Of a stretch of 7,479 nt of DNA, positions 5,207 through 7,479 are shown piece after piece; position 1 is the first letter of the stretch; each line of letters starts with the position of its first letter. The notes under the pieces are model-generated. The model made no database searches and was not told the origin of the DNA. It was given only the letters and a program-made list of their open reading frames with translations. Both the position numbers and the translations under genes were made by a program. The DNA is from Caldilineaceae bacterium (GTDB taxonomy: Bacteria > Chloroflexota > Anaerolineae > Caldilineales > Caldilineaceae). The DNA lies in contig JAPPKT010000391.1 of assembly GCA_028819675.1 (NCBI GenBank), positions 1-7,479 of the forward strand, in the 5' to 3' direction.

Positions 5207-7033
5207 TCAGGCGGCGACCATCTTCCCTGCGTGCAGGAGCGGCTGCGCTGCACCGATGCGCTCGTCGCGGAACTGCTTGGTATAGAGGTCGTAGTAATGG
5301 CCCCGCCGGCGAATCAGCTGGGCGTGGGTGCCCTGTTCGGCGATGCGGCCGTCCTCGATCACCAGGATTCGGTCCGCCTTGCGAATGGTCGAGAGGCGGT
5401 GGGCGATGACGAAGCTGGTGCGGTCGGCCAGGATGGCGTCCATGGCATCCTGGACCAGTGCTTCGGTGAGTGTGTCGACGGAACTGGTGGCCTCGTCCAT
5501 GACGAAGATATCGGGGTCGGCGAGGATTGCCCGCGCCAGGCTCAACAGCTGCGTCTGGCCGACCGAAAGGAGGACGCCTCCTTCGCCGACCTGGCTGTCA
5601 TATCCTTCCTCCAGCTCTTCGATGAAGGTATGCGCGCCGGCGACCTTGGCAGCGTTCACGACCTCATCGTCGGATGCGTCGAGCCGGCCGTAGCGAAGAT
5701 TGTCCCATATCGTACCGGAGAAGAGGTACGGGGTCTGCAAGACAACGCCGACACGGCTATGGATTCCGTGCAGTGTCAACTCTGTATAGTCCCTGCCGTT
5801 GATCAGTATGCGTCCCTTTGAGGGTTCGTAGAAGCGGCAGACCAGGTTGACGATGGTCGATTTGCCGGCGCCCGTTGGCCCCACCAGTGCAATCGTTTCT
5901 CCCTGTTTCACGTGCAGGCTGAAGTCACGCAGGACCGGATTTTCCTCCTCGTATTGGAAGTCCACGTTGTCGAAGACGATGTCGCCCCTCAAGCTATCGG
6001 GATCTTGTGCGCCGCTGCGGTCCTGGACCTCGGGCACGGCGTCGACGAGGCTGAAGATGCGTTCTCCGGAGGCGATGGCCTGCTGCATTTCGGCATAGAT
6101 GCGCGCCATCTCCTGGATTGGAAACAGCATGTGGGTGATATAGAAGATGAAGGCCTGAATGCCGCCGATGGTCATGCCCCCCAGTTGGAACTGCTGGCCG
6201 CTGTAGAGGATAACGCCGGAAATTGCAACTGCGCTTATCAGTTGCACCACAGGCAGGAAAAGAGCCGACAGCCACGCAGCCCGAAATCCGGCGCGGTACA
6301 TGGTCCGGGTGAGATCGGTGAATTCTTCGAGGTTGCCCTCTTCGCGGCGAAGAGATTTGACCACGCGCACACCGGTTATGTTTTCGTTGTAGGCCCCGGT
6401 GATCTGGGAATTCGTCTTGCGCACGTCGCGGTATTCCACCAGTATCTTCTTCTTGAAGCGGAAAGCCACCACGATCAGCACTGGAATGACGGCGGCAACG
6501 ATCAGCATCATCTGTACGTTGATCATGGCCATGAAGACCAGAGAGACGGCGATTGCCACACCGCCCCAGAGCAGATCCATGAAGCCCCAGGAAACCAGAT
6601 CCCCTACCCGGCTGGCGTCGGCGGTAAGTCGACTCATCAGCCACCCGACAGGTGTGCGATCGTAGTATGAGAGCGACAGCTCCTGCAAGCGGGCGAACAT
6701 GGTTTTGCGCAGATCGTATTGAACGCGCTCACCCAGCCGCCCCGCCGAATAGATGAAGCCCATTACGCCCAGGGCCACGAGCAGGAGTCCCAGCCCGTAT
6801 TGGATGACCAGCCGCCAGATCTGCTCCGCATCGCCAGCCACAATGCCTTCGTCGACAATCCGCTTGGTGAGAAGGGTCAAGTACCCGTCGAGCACGGAGG
6901 TTATTACCACTGACAGCAGATAACCGAGCATAAGCGGCCAGTGCACCAGGCCCAGACGAAAGATGCGCAATACGGTTTCGCCGTTAAATTCCGTTTCAAA
7001 TTCTTCTTCTTCAAAGTGTTCGTGTTCTGACAT
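5207..7033 (-). CDS. ABC exporter half-transporter, catalytic subunit of a heterodimer (MdlB/TM288-like)
   Basis: A 608-residue membrane-ATPase fusion. An acidic N-terminal leader (1-20) precedes a six-helix exporter domain (about 30-320, hydrophobic around 33-50, 72-95, 158-192, 252-277 and 285-305). The ATPase domain follows: A-loop Y361, Walker A GPTGAGKST (385-393), Q-loop Q433, signature LSVGQ (489-493), Walker B IFVMDEA with catalytic E514, D-loop SSVD (517-520) and switch His H545. The signature has V in place of the first G of LSGGQ, while the catalytic Glu is intact. Its upstream partner shows the reverse pattern, as in TM287/288 or BmrCD heterodimers. The ATG follows the partner's stop by three bases, with AAAGG about 7 bases upstream. 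The substrate (drug, lipid or peptide) cannot be told. Confidence 0.92.
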   Translation of the reverse strand: MSEHEHFEEEEFETEFNGETVLRIFRLGLVHWPLMLGYLLSVVITSVLDGYLTLLTKRIVDEGIVAGDAEQIWRLVIQYGLGLLLVALGVMGFIYSAGRLGERVQYDLRKTMFARLQELSLSYYDRTPVGWLMSRLTADASRVGDLVSWGFMDLLWGGVAIAVSLVFMAMINVQMMLIVAAVIPVLIVVAFRFKKKILVEYRDVRKTNSQITGAYNENITGVRVVKSLRREEGNLEEFTDLTRTMYRAGFRAAWLSALFLPVVQLISAVAISGVILYSGQQFQLGGMTIGGIQAFIFYITHMLFPIQEMARIYAEMQQAIASGERIFSLVDAVPEVQDRSGAQDPDSLRGDIVFDNVDFQYEEENPVLRDFSLHVKQGETIALVGPTGAGKSTIVNLVCRFYEPSKGRILINGRDYTELTLHGIHSRVGVVLQTPYLFSGTIWDNLRYGRLDASDDEVVNAAKVAGAHTFIEELEEGYDSQVGEGGVLLSVGQTQLLSLARAILADPDIFVMDEATSSVDTLTEALVQDAMDAILADRTSFVIAHRLSTIRKADRILVIEDGRIAEQGTHAQLIRRRGHYYDLYTKQFRDERIGAAQPLLHAGKMVAA

Positions 7034-7036
7034 AGG

Positions 7037-7479
7037 TCAACCTTTTGCAACAGAATGGGGGATTCCGGGAGCAGAGGGCGAACCGTTCGCAAGCGGGAGA
7101 GGTTGTCCCTCCTCACGCTCGTCGAGCTTTTCCTCTGCGGCTTCGACAACAGCTGCGATTTCTCGTTCAAGGTCAGCTTCGATCTGGACCTGCAGTTCGA
7201 ATATCTGGCGGTAGACACCCGGTTGGGCGACCAGCTCGTCATGACTGCCCTGCTGAATAATCCGGCCTGCTTCCATCACCAGGATCTGGTCGGCCGTCAT
7301 GACGCTCTGCACGCGGTGCGCAATGATGAAAGTGGTTCGCCCTTGCATCAGCCGCTGCAGCGCGGCGCGGATGGCGGCATCAGTTTCGGTATCGACACTG
7401 GATGTGGCGTCGTCCATGAGCAGAATTGCCGGGTCCTTGAGCAGGGTGCGGGCAATCGTCACGCGCTGCTTTTGCCCGC
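7037..7479 (-). CDS. ABC exporter half-transporter, degenerate-site partner (3' part only)
   Basis: The coding region enters from the right edge; about 147 residues of the C-terminal ATPase domain are inside. It begins within the signature motif as GQKQRVTIARTLL. The partial first codon ends in GC, which fits a Gly and hence a standard GGQ. The Walker B region reads AILLMDDATSSVDT, with Asp where the catalytic Glu normally stands. The switch His is in FIIAHRVQSV. A charged Glu/Ala-rich C-terminal tail of about 50 residues follows the ATPase core, probably helical at first. The Asp substitution marks this as the non-hydrolysing-site subunit of a heterodimeric exporter with the 608-residue protein encoded three bases downstream. 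The GTG at 7462 is an internal Val codon, not a start. Confidence 0.9.
   Translation of the reverse strand, partial: GQKQRVTIARTLLKDPAILLMDDATSSVDTETDAAIRAALQRLMQGRTTFIIAHRVQSVMTADQILVMEAGRIIQQGSHDELVAQPGVYRQIFELQVQIEADLEREIAAVVEAAEEKLDEREEGQPLPLANGSPSAPGIPHSVAKG

Noticed and set aside
5024..6670. Two long plus-strand open frames (about 250-265 codons) opposite the exporter and riboswitch
   Set aside because: They lie over a clear ABC exporter with all motifs, have no family features, and the first also runs through the upstream regulatory region.
7037..7462. GTG at 7462 as the start of a separate 141-residue protein
   Set aside because: The frame is open to the window edge and the codons before it spell GQKQR of an ABC signature, so this is the interior of a longer gene.

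Overview
The window is high-GC bacterial DNA, almost fully coding. It looks like a chromosomal segment of a Chloroflexota-type bacterium. That placement is an inference from the lipoprotein leader of the binding protein (a Cys followed by a V/P/A-rich stretch) and the style of the ABC genes; no rRNA or other phylogenetic marker is present. Six of the seven genes lie on the minus strand and one on the plus strand. There is no sign of a phage, insertion sequence, CRISPR array, tRNA or rRNA.

Reading the minus strand from the right edge: positions 7479-5207 hold the end of one ABC exporter half-transporter and a complete second one, three bases apart. Together they would form a heterodimeric exporter with one catalytic and one degenerate ATP site. 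Next is a 371-base non-coding stretch (4836-5206). It holds a perfect 12-bp inverted repeat just after the exporter stop, a near-consensus sigma70-type promoter (5078-5106), a TPP riboswitch (about 4911-5030) and an intrinsic terminator (4854-4878). These are followed by a strong ribosome binding site.

The riboswitch leads into a compact five-gene operon (4835 down to 1110): a small MTH1187-type thiamine-binding protein, an ABC permease, an NMT1/ThiY-like lipoprotein binding protein, an ABC ATPase and an isopenicillin-N-synthase-like non-heme iron dioxygenase. Genes 1-2 and 3-4 overlap at stop/start codons, and the last gene follows after 18 bases. The simplest reading is TPP-repressed uptake of a thiamine pyrimidine precursor (ThiXYZ type). 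When cellular TPP is high, the aptamer folds and transcription stops before the first gene.

The unexpected member is the dioxygenase. Its Fe-binding triad can be read (H160-x-D162, H220), and its position suggests it acts on the imported compound or a thiamine-related molecule. The layout recalls tauABCD (importer plus dioxygenase), but the control is by TPP and the enzyme is of a different dioxygenase subfamily. This is the best candidate for something undescribed in the window.

At the left edge, a plus-strand Ldh2-family NAD(P)-dependent 2-hydroxyacid dehydrogenase (72-1118) converges on the dioxygenase gene. The two coding regions overlap tail-to-tail by 9 bases, with no visible terminator between them.
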